DNA of 64,000 nt from Porphyridium purpureum (GCA_008690995.1 VRMN01000003.1:1116001-1180000); one strand, 5' to 3'; positions 20,301 through 30,097 are shown, counted from the first letter of the stretch. Notes: generated from the letters alone by a model not told the origin. Made by a program: numbers and translations.

Positions 20301-20561
20301 TCGATCATCCAGGAAATTCGTACCTTTCATGGACTAGACGACTTGGGCGCTGAGGAGGCTGAGCATGGCACAGTCGATCATCTCGACGTGCTTGTGCAGT
20401 CACTGCAATCTGGGTCTGGGGGATTGGATGACACGGTGCGCAACCTGGAGCGCGAGATGGAAGCTGCCGTCAAACGCGAACAGTTTGAGTTGGCAGCGCG
20501 GATCCGCGACGTGCTCACCAAACTGGACGCGGGTAAGCAAGAACAGCGAGAAGTTCAGTGA
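17310..20561 (+). CDS. uvrB: UvrB-like excinuclease subunit B, nuclear-encoded, with long N-terminal extension
   Basis: UvrB is the damage-verifying helicase-like subunit of bacterial UvrABC excision repair. The core starts near residue 385 (AFEPAGDQPHAIEFL). Family motifs follow: Walker A GGTATGKT near 419, the beta-hairpin FVSYYDFFLPEAYVETTNTY near 468 (bacterial YYDYY is YYDFF here), DESHVAVPQL, VNLLREGLDLP, QTIGRAAR, and a C-terminal UVR motif near 1050 (LEREMEAAVKREQFELAARI). About 380 extra residues precede the core. The first 60-80 are Arg, Leu and Ser-rich and could be an organelle transit peptide; residues about 130-350 have no family I know. The start is uncertain: ATGs at 17310, 17346, 17418 and 17436 are all possible. 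Bacterial UvrB is about 670 residues, this one up to 1083. Confidence 0.95.
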   Translation: MGWRRVGTHGRRMSASRTERHTSRTGLFVEAGACLGMIHRTAMVYGRYHALRLLLVKSQTRPHACGWLHSRGLCSINARTPPLHRVGSDKTDTVSPVYVAAAPHGQSLSDHPRQRHKELNQIYPPPPSPAKSPVLADSKKTAALAKHVVSEVSPLTKEQVAAFLKDFESWPLRMKEQLELPDDAEPLQMLAKSWAVYVSERDRAIVASLDRKSRFVVKDARRALSLLSALRLDCATKWVPAQGLESVHTIVRIVGPSPVCQKALTYLLAHGVRLVVARTDDDSNHRGADAVREVGHASLAPATLSRATKTLVGETNIFKQSSDPLQLPEALNGDSNIIHKLERQSDEVVDLTFPSLDMNTKLVHPPPVQKRKSANQQEHLKRTPFKVKTAFEPAGDQPHAIEFLASGLKAGERFQLLAGGTATGKTYLMAKLIEKVQQPTLVLAPNKTLASQLCNELRAFLPHNAVEYFVSYYDFFLPEAYVETTNTYIEKISQVNDDVDRLRHSATYALYSRPDVVIVASVSCIYGLGVSSTYLENVVRLRQGANVDDLCSGLRHIQYERVDSVALADRATYALSKDALEIRVSWERDLTYRCRLDEETGLVCGLDVLRDGQDGQGPRVVRRNCVELGVYPAKHFLAPSAQEFEDVLSRIEMELKAQVRSLNAQGKLAESKRLVDRVQSDIEMLKTIGYCSGVENYSRYLSGRNAGERPDTLLDYFPDKSLLIVDESHVAVPQLSAMIAGDMRRKRNLVKHGFRLPSCLDNRPLTGTEFWSQIEQAIFVSATPGETEERWCGAENRVEMVNRPTGILDPLVEVRPTANQMDQLLDEIKVRKTKGEAVLVTTVTKKLAEAVAEFLSQRGGSDLRVSYIHSGVKTIERVQLLHELNQGRLDALVGVNLLREGLDLPSVSLVVIMDADKQGFLRSRSSLIQTIGRAARHVNGRAILFADMETRAMTEAINETARRRRIQEAFNSQHQREPKPVQKKAMLDLATDGNGNMSIIQEIRTFHGLDDLGAEEAEHGTVDHLDVLVQSLQSGSGGLDDTVRNLEREMEAAVKREQFELAARIRDVLTKLDAGKQEQREVQ

Positions 20562-20571
20562 AATGTATATC

Positions 20572-20577
20572 AAAAAA

Positions 20578-20609
<32 letters not shown>

Positions 20610-20620
20610 AAAAAGGAAAG
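20572..20620 (+). repeat. GAAA microsatellite after uvrB
   Basis: A purine tract of GAAA units begins about 10 bp after the uvrB stop codon, in the 3' untranslated region. Confidence 0.9.
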
Positions 20621-20814
20621 ATGTCACGGAACCAGGATCGTTCTGGTGTTTGCAAAATTTTAAATTACTACTGGGCGCGTGGACTTGTGTGTGAGCTCTA
20701 CGGCCACGCACGCGGGCGTGTTGTCGTTTCCAAGGCACAGCCACCAGCTGTGCGTGAGGTCGCCGGAGCACACGAGCGTCTTTGTGCGTGCTGCGTGCAA
20801 AATCATTGAATGCG

Positions 20815-20853
20815 ACTGTACCTTCCACTGTCCCTTGTGGTTTCACTGTACCT
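20815..20853 (+). promoter_or_regulatory. Two exact ACTGTACCT elements upstream of OPR-like gene 1
   Basis: Exact copies at 20815-20823 and 20845-20853, 30 bp apart in the same orientation, about 160-200 bp before the ATG at 21014. Confidence 0.45.
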
Positions 20854-21013
20854 CCACGACCCACGAGCTGCCGCGAATCAGACCGTCGCAGCACGTGCCT
20901 GCTGATCATGGAAGACGTGGGTGGGTGCCTTTCCTGACGCACACACACACGTGCACACACCTGAACTCGGCGTACGAATTCCGCAGCGCCGGGCTCCTCG
21001 GCTGTGGCTGGAT

Positions 21014-23776
21014 ATGGCCCATGACGTGAGGCACTCTGCGAAGAAATCGACGACTGTTGAGGTGCTGGCATGGACTCATATTGGCGCACTGTCAACAGGG
21101 CACATTCGTCATCGGAACGTTGCGTCCTTCTGTTCTTGCGCTTCCGGCTTCGCGCGCTCTAGATGCTCTTCCGTCCACTTGTACTCTGCATATTCGGAAC
21201 AAGTGTCAGGGCGCACGTCCTCCAGTCTCCTGAGAGAGCTGGAAGAACGTGCCCAAGAGCCACTGCAATTGGAACAGATCCAGCGCCTGCGGAACGTGGC
21301 GGTAGGACTGAAGACCGAGCCAAACGTCGAGCGTTTCGTGCACATGCTCCATGTTTTCTTGGAACGAATCAAGGCAGAGCGGCAACGAGAAGAGGCAAAG
21401 CCGCGTGAGAATGAAATTGCCCTGGTGCTCCTGCTCAAGGCGCTCGCCGAGGGTAACCGTCGGTTGGCAGCACAAGAGTTCACAGCATCTGGGCAAGCGC
21501 TCTTGAGTGCACTTACACAGTCTCGCTTTTTATCCCTGTGGCAAGACGCGTTCCATGATCTGCTGCCGACCTGCACTGCACGATCCCTCAGCTCCATTAT
21601 GCACTCTTTCGGCATACTCGCGCATTCACCGCAGGGCTCTTCTTTCGGAAATGCACTGGTAGCGACTATGGAGCTCAAGCTGGTGTCGTTTGATTCCGTG
21701 GCAATTGCCCTGTGTTTGCACTCGTTTGCATGCCTAGCGTGGAATCCAGGTACGTCGTTCATGCAGAAGTGGAGCCTACGTGCGCGTGAATTTATGGCGT
21801 CCAGCTATTCATCTCGCTCGCTCGCGCAAATGATGTCGGCTTTCACACGTCCCCGTTTCGAATTCAGTGCTGTCGAAATTGAGTTTGTTGTTCACGCATG
21901 GAGAACGCGACTCCAAGAAAGCAGTGACGAGGTCCCCATGGCTCCTGGCGATATTTGTATCTTGTTGCATTCTCTTGCGAAACTGCACGATACGAAGTTG
22001 CACGACCATGCGAGCTTTTCTGCGGTCGCCGATCTTGCAATGCAGAGATTATGCCAACCCTACCCTGGTGAAGAAGGTACGTCGCCCATGCCCATGACAC
22101 CAGCGCCTACCAAAGCTCGATGCATGCTCGACGAGGCCTCTGCAAAAGATCTCGTTTTGAGTCTGTGGGCTTTCGAACGTCTGAGAGTACCGGTGTCCTT
22201 GCGGTTTATGAACTTCTGGGAAAACGGAATATGCTCGGAGACGTTGGCAAATCATTTGACGATTCGAGATTTGAGTATGATTGCTGTAACATTTGCACGC
22301 TTGCCAAAGCAGCCATCTCAAAAGTTGTCGCTACTTTTGACCGAGAAGCTTTTGGCGCTGGAACCACGCGATCTGCTTTCCCGTGCTGAGGTGTCGGCTG
22401 CGGATTCGCCGTACCAGGCTGTATGCAACACAGTGTGGGCCTTTGCATATCTCGATCCTTTCCGTTCGGCAAGCTGGCGTGCAACGTCAAGAGATGAGGC
22501 CGAGCGGCTGCACACGCGCTTAGTCAGGCAATTGTGCAATCTGTACAGTAAGATATCTACATCAACTTTTTGTTCACCGAACGCGAGAGAAGATGTAATG
22601 TTCTTGTGGGCCTTGGCCAAGCTGTGCACAAAGCAACATAAGCAAACGTCCAGCGACAATCAAAATGATGGTGTTGGCGGTCAGCGACTCTTTGAAATGG
22701 GTTTTTCTTCGTGGATGCAGCGATTCTGCCAATTGCCACCTCAGTCACAAACAGGATATGGGCCATGGCAGCTGAGCGTCTGCATGTATGCGCTAGCGAA
22801 GAGCAAAATGATCGATCAAATGGACACCACGGCGATGCGCATTTTTTATCGCCAATGGATGCGATGCTGGAGGAAAGACATGCATGCTGCTGATTTTCAT
22901 TCAATCACTTTAGCGTTATGGTCTTTGGCTTCGATGCGCAGATTATCACGGGCGTTCTTCTCTCGCGCGGCAGCGCTACTTCTTTTTCGTGTCCGCGAGT
23001 TGGACGAGATGGATCCGGAACGCGTAGGTCTCTCACCACAGCAGGTTGGGTTCTTCTTGTGGTCCTGTGCACGTGCATATACTCCCAGCGTTTTCGAGAA
23101 GCTTACCGAAGACGACGCGGTGAAGGAAGCCGTTCGGTCCACCATTATGATATTTACGGAGCACGTGAAAATGCGGCGTGTACGTGCGTGTGAACTTGCG
23201 ATGAGTGTATGGGCACTGGGTAAACTCAGGTACTCGCCAGCTGTATGCGACGAGCTGGTCCAAGCCGTCGTAGAATTGATGGGAGACGAAGCTTGTACAT
23301 CCTTTGCGTGGGATGGTCAGAGTTGGACAGTCGTAACCTGGTGGTTTTCGCGCATAGATGTCTTTGTGCTGCGCGACAACAGTGCGCTTCGGTCCAAATG
23401 GATGGATGACCGTTTCTCTCTGGTGTCGCGGAGCCTCACGGTCAGACAACTTGGTATGATCATATGGAGCTTGGGGCGTACCGACGTTCCTTACGGACGC
23501 AATTTTGCAGCGCTGTACTGCATGGCGTTGCAAGAAGCAATCAAGAAACGCGACCGTGACCCTCGCCACGAGCCTGTTCTAGAGCTCGATCTTCTGCGCA
23601 AGGTTCTAACCTGGACGAAGGTCTATTTTTTTGGCTCTTTGATCAATGCAGAGCGCCTGGGCGGCAGTGGTCTACCCGCACCAGCAGCTGACGACCAGTG
23701 GCTCGATGCTGATCACAAACACTCCTCGCTTTCCATTCAACAGCAGTTCAACGCGCTCATGGACACAATTCAGTAG
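21014..23776 (+). CDS. OPR/HPR-like helical-repeat protein 1, probably organellar
   Basis: The protein is built of degenerate repeats of about 36-40 residues with a core like L-x3-hWAF-x-RL, where h is hydrophobic. Examples are DLVLSLWAFERLRVP, LAMSVWALGKLRYSP and LGMIIWSLGRTDVP. Such helix-pair repeats define octotricopeptide and related (HPR) proteins, which bind organelle transcripts in algae and apicomplexans and control their stability, splicing or translation. I count about ten repeats between residues 150 and 880. The N-terminal 60 residues are rich in Ser, Arg, His and Ala and poor in acids, consistent with a transit peptide. No RAP domain or nuclease is evident. The frame is open upstream from a GTG, but the first ATG is at 21014. 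A paralogue lies at 47583. Confidence 0.8.
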   Translation: MAHDVRHSAKKSTTVEVLAWTHIGALSTGHIRHRNVASFCSCASGFARSRCSSVHLYSAYSEQVSGRTSSSLLRELEERAQEPLQLEQIQRLRNVAVGLKTEPNVERFVHMLHVFLERIKAERQREEAKPRENEIALVLLLKALAEGNRRLAAQEFTASGQALLSALTQSRFLSLWQDAFHDLLPTCTARSLSSIMHSFGILAHSPQGSSFGNALVATMELKLVSFDSVAIALCLHSFACLAWNPGTSFMQKWSLRAREFMASSYSSRSLAQMMSAFTRPRFEFSAVEIEFVVHAWRTRLQESSDEVPMAPGDICILLHSLAKLHDTKLHDHASFSAVADLAMQRLCQPYPGEEGTSPMPMTPAPTKARCMLDEASAKDLVLSLWAFERLRVPVSLRFMNFWENGICSETLANHLTIRDLSMIAVTFARLPKQPSQKLSLLLTEKLLALEPRDLLSRAEVSAADSPYQAVCNTVWAFAYLDPFRSASWRATSRDEAERLHTRLVRQLCNLYSKISTSTFCSPNAREDVMFLWALAKLCTKQHKQTSSDNQNDGVGGQRLFEMGFSSWMQRFCQLPPQSQTGYGPWQLSVCMYALAKSKMIDQMDTTAMRIFYRQWMRCWRKDMHAADFHSITLALWSLASMRRLSRAFFSRAAALLLFRVRELDEMDPERVGLSPQQVGFFLWSCARAYTPSVFEKLTEDDAVKEAVRSTIMIFTEHVKMRRVRACELAMSVWALGKLRYSPAVCDELVQAVVELMGDEACTSFAWDGQSWTVVTWWFSRIDVFVLRDNSALRSKWMDDRFSLVSRSLTVRQLGMIIWSLGRTDVPYGRNFAALYCMALQEAIKKRDRDPRHEPVLELDLLRKVLTWTKVYFFGSLINAERLGGSGLPAPAADDQWLDADHKHSSLSIQQQFNALMDTIQ

Positions 23777-24386
23777 GAAAGTGGTACACTAAATTCCAAG
23801 AAAGCCTTTTAGTGGATAGGCTTATTACGTGATGTGGAAGAACAATGAACCGACGTTCACTGCCGAAAGACCGAACCAAACAGATACCCGAAGGCAACTG
23901 TTTAGTCTCCTTACACTAGATCTCTCTACCTTAAAGCTGAGTGGTTGGGCCTGTGGCAGGGGTGAAACGGTGTGCTTGTATACCTGTGTGGCGCCGTCGA
24001 CGACGGCCGCCGACAGCTCTGCTGTCGCCCAATGCGGGCACACACGAGCCTAAGCCTGCATCGTCTGCCTCGACATGCATGCAGCGGCTCACTCCGCTTA
24101 CCGGAGCAGAACACCCGCGCTCGATACGGAGGTACAGGTAGACCTCCAAATCACGAATTCTGAGCCGCTGCGCGCGCAGCTTGTCATGGCATGTTGTTGC
24201 CGAAGCAGGGCACGTCCGAAGCTGGCCTCATCCAGTTGTCGGGTGCTCTGAGCATACGCTCGCGCACGCGGAACATCGAGGGCATGCTGGTTCTGGCGTC
24301 AGGCATCTGCTTGACGGTACACGACACGTTGTCTCAGTATCTTTGATCGTTGTTTGGGCGTGTGACTTTGCCTGACCAAGTGAACA
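23777..24386. other. Intergenic region before the PAQR gene
   Basis: No gene is seen. An AGGTACAGG, one base from the exact GTAC element, lies at 24129-24137, about 250 bp before the PAQR start codon. No TATA box is visible. Confidence 0.45.
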
Positions 24387-25214
24387 ATGAGAGCGGATGA
24401 TGAGCAAAGAAGCGGAACGTCGGTGCCTCCGGTGAAGGTGGTTGACTTTCACCAGGCGCCTACGTACCTGCGCCGACCATACATTTTACATGGGTACCGC
24501 GTGGGAGGCACACGACGCATGGCGCTCGCGGCGCTTTTTTATGAACTGAACAATGAGACTTTGAACGCGTGGACAATGATTTTAGGTATTATCTACTCGA
24601 CGTGGCGATTCTGGACCGTCCTTATCGACACAGCTCGTGCTGAGGTCCATATTAGCTTTCTAATCCTGTGGTTTGCCGCTGCATCGCACGTTGGATTCTC
24701 GATAGCTCTGCATGCTTTCATTGGGATTTCCGAGGCGGAGCGCGTGGTGTTTCGAACGCTTGACGTGGTCATGCTGCAACAAAGTATATTTCTCAAGGGT
24801 GTGGCCTTTTGCCTGGCGCTCCCTGTGCCCGGGTGGTTTCTGACTTTCTACGTTTTTGGTGTGGTCGTTGTGCTTATGTACAGCTTCTATACCTGCACGA
24901 TCAGGAACAGGATCTGGACCATCCCGAAACCGGAGCTGGCACGTCACATGCAGTACATTACATTCGGTTATTTGCTTCCGCTTTGGACGTACGCTGCTCT
25001 CAACATTGGAGGCTTGACGCTTGTGGCCAGCATAACCTTCCTGATCTGGTTTGGCGGCGCTGTCTTATACGCGAAGCACTATCCAGAACGCCTGTGGCCG
25101 GGTGTGTTTGACTGCGTTGCGTCCAGCCATATTCTCATGCACCTTGTCGCCCAAAGCGTCCATGTGCTCGAGTACCGCTTCCTAGACCGTGCACTGGCCG
25201 ATGTGCCCAAATGA
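24387..25214 (+). CDS. PAQR (hemolysin III/adiponectin receptor-like) membrane protein
   Basis: PAQR proteins are seven-pass membrane proteins, some with zinc-dependent lipid hydrolase or ceramidase activity. Family landmarks in order are YILHGYRV, ELNNETLNAWTMILG (the usual Asn-Glu-Thr motif), SIALH (the S-x3-H motif), the Asp in TLDVVML, and near the C terminus SSHILMHLV with the paired HxxxH histidines. The three zinc-binding histidines are therefore present. About seven hydrophobic segments are visible from residue 65 on. Where most family members have NIWTHLLG, this protein has Met in place of the His. Length (275) is typical. The start is a clear ATG. Confidence 0.88.
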   Translation: MRADDEQRSGTSVPPVKVVDFHQAPTYLRRPYILHGYRVGGTRRMALAALFYELNNETLNAWTMILGIIYSTWRFWTVLIDTARAEVHISFLILWFAAASHVGFSIALHAFIGISEAERVVFRTLDVVMLQQSIFLKGVAFCLALPVPGWFLTFYVFGVVVVLMYSFYTCTIRNRIWTIPKPELARHMQYITFGYLLPLWTYAALNIGGLTLVASITFLIWFGGAVLYAKHYPERLWPGVFDCVASSHILMHLVAQSVHVLEYRFLDRALADVPK

Positions 25215-25548
25215 ACATGCTGAAACCTGTGAAGAGAGTACCGATACTCCGATGACTTTGCAGCTATCCCAGCCCTACAACCTTCGGCGGAGGCGTCTTG
25301 TCGAGGTTTCAACCGGTCTTTTCTCTGATCCTTCCCTTCATTCTTCGTTTACGTCAAAGGACTTGTGGCTCAAGCTTACCATTTACCGAACGAGTGCATG
25401 GGTTGTGCTCTGAGGATCTGGGCTCATCGCGCAGCGACCAATTCACTCCGTTGTCTAAAACGCATAAAGTTGCTCTGACGCGGCCGGCGTCTCTGTGTTC
25501 AGGATCGACACCTTTCGTTGATATCGTGGTGGCGGGTTGCTGAACAGG
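25215..25548. other. Intergenic region before the SMP-30-like gene
   Basis: About 330 bp with no gene seen and no recognisable core promoter motif. Confidence 0.4.
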
Positions 25549-26538
25549 ATGGTGTCGCAGATACCAAGCGCGGTTGCGCAGTTGCTCATTCAAACCCAGT
25601 GTGCGCTGGGTGAGTCCCCGGTCTACGCGTACGGGGCGCTGCACTTTGCGGATCTCCTGCGGGGTGTAGTATTCCGCTGGGTACCCGAGACAAATTTGCT
25701 GCAGCAAGTAGTGTGTAGGTATAAAGGGGCGGCAGTGCTTCTGGGCTCGATTGGCGTGCTGGATCAGGGCCGTACGAATGGTTTGCTAGTTGCATCGCAC
25801 CATGGCGTGCACGTGGTGGAGACTGGCGTCTGGGACTCTCCCATCATGGAGCTGCCAGACCCCTTGTGTGATCCGCTTCGAGAGGTCGTCGAGGGCACCG
25901 GCGAGGACCGAAAAGTGGTGCGACTGAACGATGGCCGTGCGTCGCCGTGTGGGAGATTTGTGGTTGGGGCATATAACAGTGCACATCGCCAGAATGGCCG
26001 CGCTGTTGGCGGGGTTTACTGCGTGGATGCTCACGGAAACTGCGAGAGGATCAACGCGCTTGGCAATGTTCGGGTAGCCAACGGTACGTGCTGGGATCCG
26101 ACGGGCACTTTCATGTATTTCTGTGATAGCCCAACGGGTGTGCTTAAAAAGCTGCGGTGGACGCGAACTGGTGTTCCAGATTCAGTAGACCAGGTGGTGT
26201 ATGACGTGCAGGAGCATCCCAGCGATGCTGATGCATTCGGTGGATCTATGGACGGCGCGTGCGCGGACGACCAAGGGGGAATCTGGGTCGCTCGTATGCG
26301 CGGTGGGTGCGCGGTGCGACACGACAAAAGCTCAGGCGCGGTGACGCACATCGTTCGCACGCCAGAGACCGTCCAGCAAGTAGCGTCCTGCTGTGTTGGA
26401 AACGACACCCTCTTCCTCACCACAGCAAACCGCGGCGAGGATCTCACCAAATGCCATGGCGCCGGTGCTGTCTTTTCGTTTCAGCTCTCTGAGTTTGGCC
26501 TGACTGCATCACGAGACGAGCATGCCTTTTCGCTTTAG
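25549..26538 (+). CDS. SMP-30/gluconolactonase/LRE-like protein
   Basis: This family forms six-bladed beta propellers that hydrolyse sugar lactones or related esters with one bound divalent metal. The motifs fit: LGESPVY near residue 25 (metal-binding Glu), RLNDGRASPCGRFVVG, ANGTCWDPTGTFMYFCDS (metal-binding Asn), and GSMDGACADDQGGIWVA (catalytic Asp). Length (329) is close to the usual 300. No signal peptide is evident, so it is probably cytosolic. The substrate is not predictable. I use the ATG at 25549; the frame opens from a TTG four codons earlier. It converges with the next gene, leaving only 46 bp between stops. Confidence 0.88.
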   Translation: MVSQIPSAVAQLLIQTQCALGESPVYAYGALHFADLLRGVVFRWVPETNLLQQVVCRYKGAAVLLGSIGVLDQGRTNGLLVASHHGVHVVETGVWDSPIMELPDPLCDPLREVVEGTGEDRKVVRLNDGRASPCGRFVVGAYNSAHRQNGRAVGGVYCVDAHGNCERINALGNVRVANGTCWDPTGTFMYFCDSPTGVLKKLRWTRTGVPDSVDQVVYDVQEHPSDADAFGGSMDGACADDQGGIWVARMRGGCAVRHDKSSGAVTHIVRTPETVQQVASCCVGNDTLFLTTANRGEDLTKCHGAGAVFSFQLSEFGLTASRDEHAFSL

Positions 26539-26584
26539 TCGCATACACGAGATTTTATTGCTGGTCCCCAAACGCATACGCTGT

Positions 26585-27541
26585 TTATGCGGTCTCGCTT
26601 GCCCGTCGTCTTCTCCGACGGGGCTTGCGCCTATTGCTTCTTCGCTTCGCTATTGCATCTTGGAGCCATTCACCAACTTGGTCTCTGTGCTCCGGCATCG
26701 CGTGCAATCGCTTGCGCCCCTGCTGAATCTTCACGGTAGGAGCTTCAGAATTTTCGTCCATGGTCAGGAGCGATATTGTCGCGTAGTGCTCAAACTGAGA
26801 TTCTGGATGATTGCTGCGAATCAGCAGCACCATATCGCGAACCCAAAACTCGCCCAGCGAGTGACCCTGCACACCCGCATTTTCATTGTGCGAAGCTGCC
26901 AAGTCCAGTGCATCCTGATGTAAGCTGGTGTGTGTCACAGTCATGTGAGGAATAAAGGGTTTGCGGATCCATCTCTCATTGTCCGTCCCTACAGCGGAAG
27001 ACACACATCTAATCAGCTGCTGCCAAGGATTACCCTGACTGTGCATCTTGGCGCTTTCCTCATCAAGCCCGTCCTCCTCAATCACCACCGGGTCGAGCCA
27101 AACTACGCCTCCTGAGCCCGTTTTAAATGTGTCGCACTTTGCCAGTCGGACTTTGAACGGCTTCAGTCGCGCGTTGAAGATGGCGTCGCTCAGAGCTGTC
27201 TCGAGCCATCCTGCACTAGCCTCCAATTCGCCCGGTTGCTCGATGGGCCGGTTCGGATCAGGACATGGGTACATCAAGTTGATATGCGGAGGCCACCGCC
27301 ACAGCCCAGGATCTTTCCACTCGCTGCGCAGCTCCTGAACTCTGTTCCAAACGTGCGCCTCGTCGGAAAACCCGCTAGCGACTGGCATGGGGGGTATTAT
27401 GGCCAGCGCAGCGTGATGGACGGGATTGATTTCCCGGCATGGCGCAGCGCACATTTGCACCGGCTGCCTCACATGCACGCGCGATAAGCGCGGCGACTGT
27501 GGCCGGATGGTAAAGTGAAGAACCCCGAACGTGAGTAACAT
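26585..27541 (-). CDS. 2H phosphoesterase superfamily protein (2'-5' RNA ligase-like)
   Basis: The 2H family carries two His-x-Thr/Ser motifs and acts on cyclic nucleotide or RNA phosphodiester ends. The motifs here are WPPHINLMYP near residue 90 and IPHMTVTH near residue 200. The first has Asn where Thr or Ser is usual, as in a eukaryotic subgroup with WPPHINLLYPF-type sequences. The N-terminal 40 residues are Arg and hydrophobic-rich and may be a targeting or signal sequence. The C terminus is strongly basic (RRSNRRKPRRRRRR), possibly for RNA binding or nuclear import. The ATG at 27541 is the first in frame. Substrate unknown. Confidence 0.8.
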   Translation of the reverse strand: MLLTFGVLHFTIRPQSPRLSRVHVRQPVQMCAAPCREINPVHHAALAIIPPMPVASGFSDEAHVWNRVQELRSEWKDPGLWRWPPHINLMYPCPDPNRPIEQPGELEASAGWLETALSDAIFNARLKPFKVRLAKCDTFKTGSGGVVWLDPVVIEEDGLDEESAKMHSQGNPWQQLIRCVSSAVGTDNERWIRKPFIPHMTVTHTSLHQDALDLAASHNENAGVQGHSLGEFWVRDMVLLIRSNHPESQFEHYATISLLTMDENSEAPTVKIQQGRKRLHAMPEHRDQVGEWLQDAIAKRRSNRRKPRRRRRRASETA

Positions 27542-27688
27542 GATGACCACCCTTTTCTCATTTTTACGCTGTGACTGCGGAACAAACGAAGAAACAATGC
27601 GTGCTTTATTCTACTACGAGCTAGAACCGGCGTGGAGTACGTATGGTGACAGAGAAGTGCGAATAGGAGGTGAGAAAGCGTTAAAATC

Positions 27689-27694
27689 TTACAT

Positions 27695-27742
<48 letters not shown>

Positions 27743-29857
27743 ACCGCCGCCCATCTCGGGCTCGTCCTTTTCGGGCAAGTCAGTAATCATGCACTCTGTG
27801 GTGCACATGAGGCCTGCAACTGACGCAGCGCGCTCAAGCGCAGTGCGCACCACCTTGGTCGGATCGATGATACCCTTGACCACCATGTCAACGAACTCGC
27901 CTCGGTACGCGTCGTAGCCCATCCCAGGCTCCATGGCCAACAGCTTCTCCACAATGACCATGCCTTCAGCGCCCGCGTTCTTTGCAATCGCAATGCACGG
28001 TTGGCGCATGGCCTTGCGCACAATATTAATGCCCACGTTCTGGTCAAAATTGTCGCCCTTCAGATCCTCCAGAATCTTGGAGCTCTGGAGTAGCGCAGTG
28101 CCGCCCCCGGGTACGATACCTTCCTCCACAGCTGCGCGAGTCGCGTTCAAAGCGTCCGTGTAGCGGTCTTTCTTTTCTCCCACCTCTACTTCAGACGCAC
28201 CGCCGACCTTGATCACGGCAACGCCACCGGAGAGTTTTGCCAGGCGCTCGGACAGTTTTTCTTTCTCATAGTCCGACGTGCTAACCTCCATGGCCTGTCG
28301 GATCGTGTCGCAGCGTTCAGCAATCGCTTCATGTGATCCCTTGCCGCTCAGCAAAATCGTGTCGTCCTTGGTGACGGTGACCTTCCCAACAGAGCCGAGC
28401 TGATCAAGCGTCATGTCTTCTAACTTCAGATCAAGCTCCTCGCTTACCACCTGCGCGCCGGCCATCACCGCAATATCCCAAATGTTGGCTTTGCGATTAT
28501 CACCAAAGCCGGGCGCCTTGACGGCGCACACTTTGATGCCTCCGCGCAGCTTGTTCACGACGAGGGTAGCGAGCGCTTCCGACTCTACGTCTTCAGCGAC
28601 AATCAGGAGCGGGCGTTGTGTCTGCACGACTTGCTCAAGGATTGGAATGAGCGACTGGACCGTGCTCACCTTTTTCTCCACAACAAGAAGCAGGGCGTTT
28701 TCAAATTCAACCTTTTGGGACTTTTGATCTGTCACAAAGTAAGGCGAAATGAAGCCGCGGTCAAATTTCATGCCTTCGACCACTTCGAGCTCATCGGAAA
28801 CAGTCTTGCCCTCAGACACCGTGATCGTACCTTCATGGCCAACCCGTTCCATCGCATCTGCAATCATCGAGCCGATGGCCGTATCACCGTTTGCCGAAAT
28901 GGTTGCAACCTGGAATCCCAGAAAGAGGCATAAATGAGAAGTAAAACGAAAGAGCAGAGCATCGTTCGAGTAGAAGGAATCAGAAGAGTCAGCATCGCGT
29001 CTACCGTCTTTCACAGAGTGCAAGAAGCACCCTCTAACTCAAAAATAAATCGTGGAAGTCCACTGAGCCCGTCGTGTGCCCCGCAACCGAGTCAGAGTAA
29101 CTATGACATAAAATGAACAGTCACCATGCCGAAAGAGCCACAAGTTATGCGCAGACCAAGGCACAGAACGCGCCAATTGGTCAAACACCTGGAGCCTACC
29201 ACGCCCGCAGAGAAGCGGGCACGTGCATTCGCTGTTACCTGGCACTGGGGCCAATTGTCATCATCCAAATCGCAGAAAGAAGGGACTGGGCACTGTCCAC
29301 GTGTGGCACACTCACGAGCTCGTGCTCCAAGTGATCGACCACCAAAATTGAAAGCTTAGATATGAAGAACGTACCGATGTGATTTCCTCCTTGGAGGTGA
29401 TCTTTCGCGTCATGGACTTGAGCTGTTCCAGGACCTTTTCGACACTGAGGTCGATGCCGCGCTTCAGGTCCATGGGGTTCATTCCGGCGGCGACGGCCTT
29501 GATTCCTTCCGCATAGATAGAGCGCGTGAGCACGGTGGCTGTTGTGGTGCCATCGCCAGCAATATCATTTGTGGCGCTGGCGACCGAGCGCACCAGTCCG
29601 GCACCGAGGTTCATGTGCTTGTCCTTGAACTCGATGTTCTTTGCGACTGTGACGCCATCCTTCGTGATCTGGGGCGAGCCGTACGACTTCTCGATGATGA
29701 CGTTTCTGCCCTTCGGCCCGAGGGTGACCTGCACTGCATCTGCGAGCGCGTCGACGCCGCGGAGCATCAGGTTGCGAGCCTCGATGGAGAAGCGCAGATC
29801 CTTTGCGGTCGCGTACCCGCGGCGCGCGAGCGCGTGAATCGCCATACGCCTCATCAT
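27689..29857 (-). CDS. CPN60: Mitochondrial chaperonin CPN60, two exons
   Basis: This is the group I chaperonin (HSP60/GroEL), which folds proteins in the mitochondrial matrix. Exon 1 is 29857-29375, exon 2 is 28909-27689, and the intron is 29374-28910 (465 bp). The splice sites are G|GTACGT and TTCCAG|GTT, joining EEITS to VATISANGD in phase 0, exactly as the family sequence requires. The product is 567 residues. The start, with [10 protein letters not shown] after a short basic leader, fits a mitochondrial presequence. DGTTTATVL and the C-terminal GGM repeats are typical. It is the only gene here with a certain intron. GTAC elements lie upstream at 30098-30189. Confidence 0.97.
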
Positions 29858-30097
29858 CTTCCAGAGCTCTCTCTCTCTCTATCCAACCGGCCCACTCCCT
29901 GCCTATCCACCACCACCACCCACCACGTCCTCTTCCCCTCTGCCTCTCTGTGTCTCACCCGCCCTTGATCTACTCGTCAACCGGCATGTTCCTTCGCATG
30001 GCGCTCCGCACTCCCTCACCACAAGAATCATCAAACCACGCACGTTTAGACTGCAACACGCCGTCGGTGCCAGACAGGCTCTTTCTGGAACCGTCCA

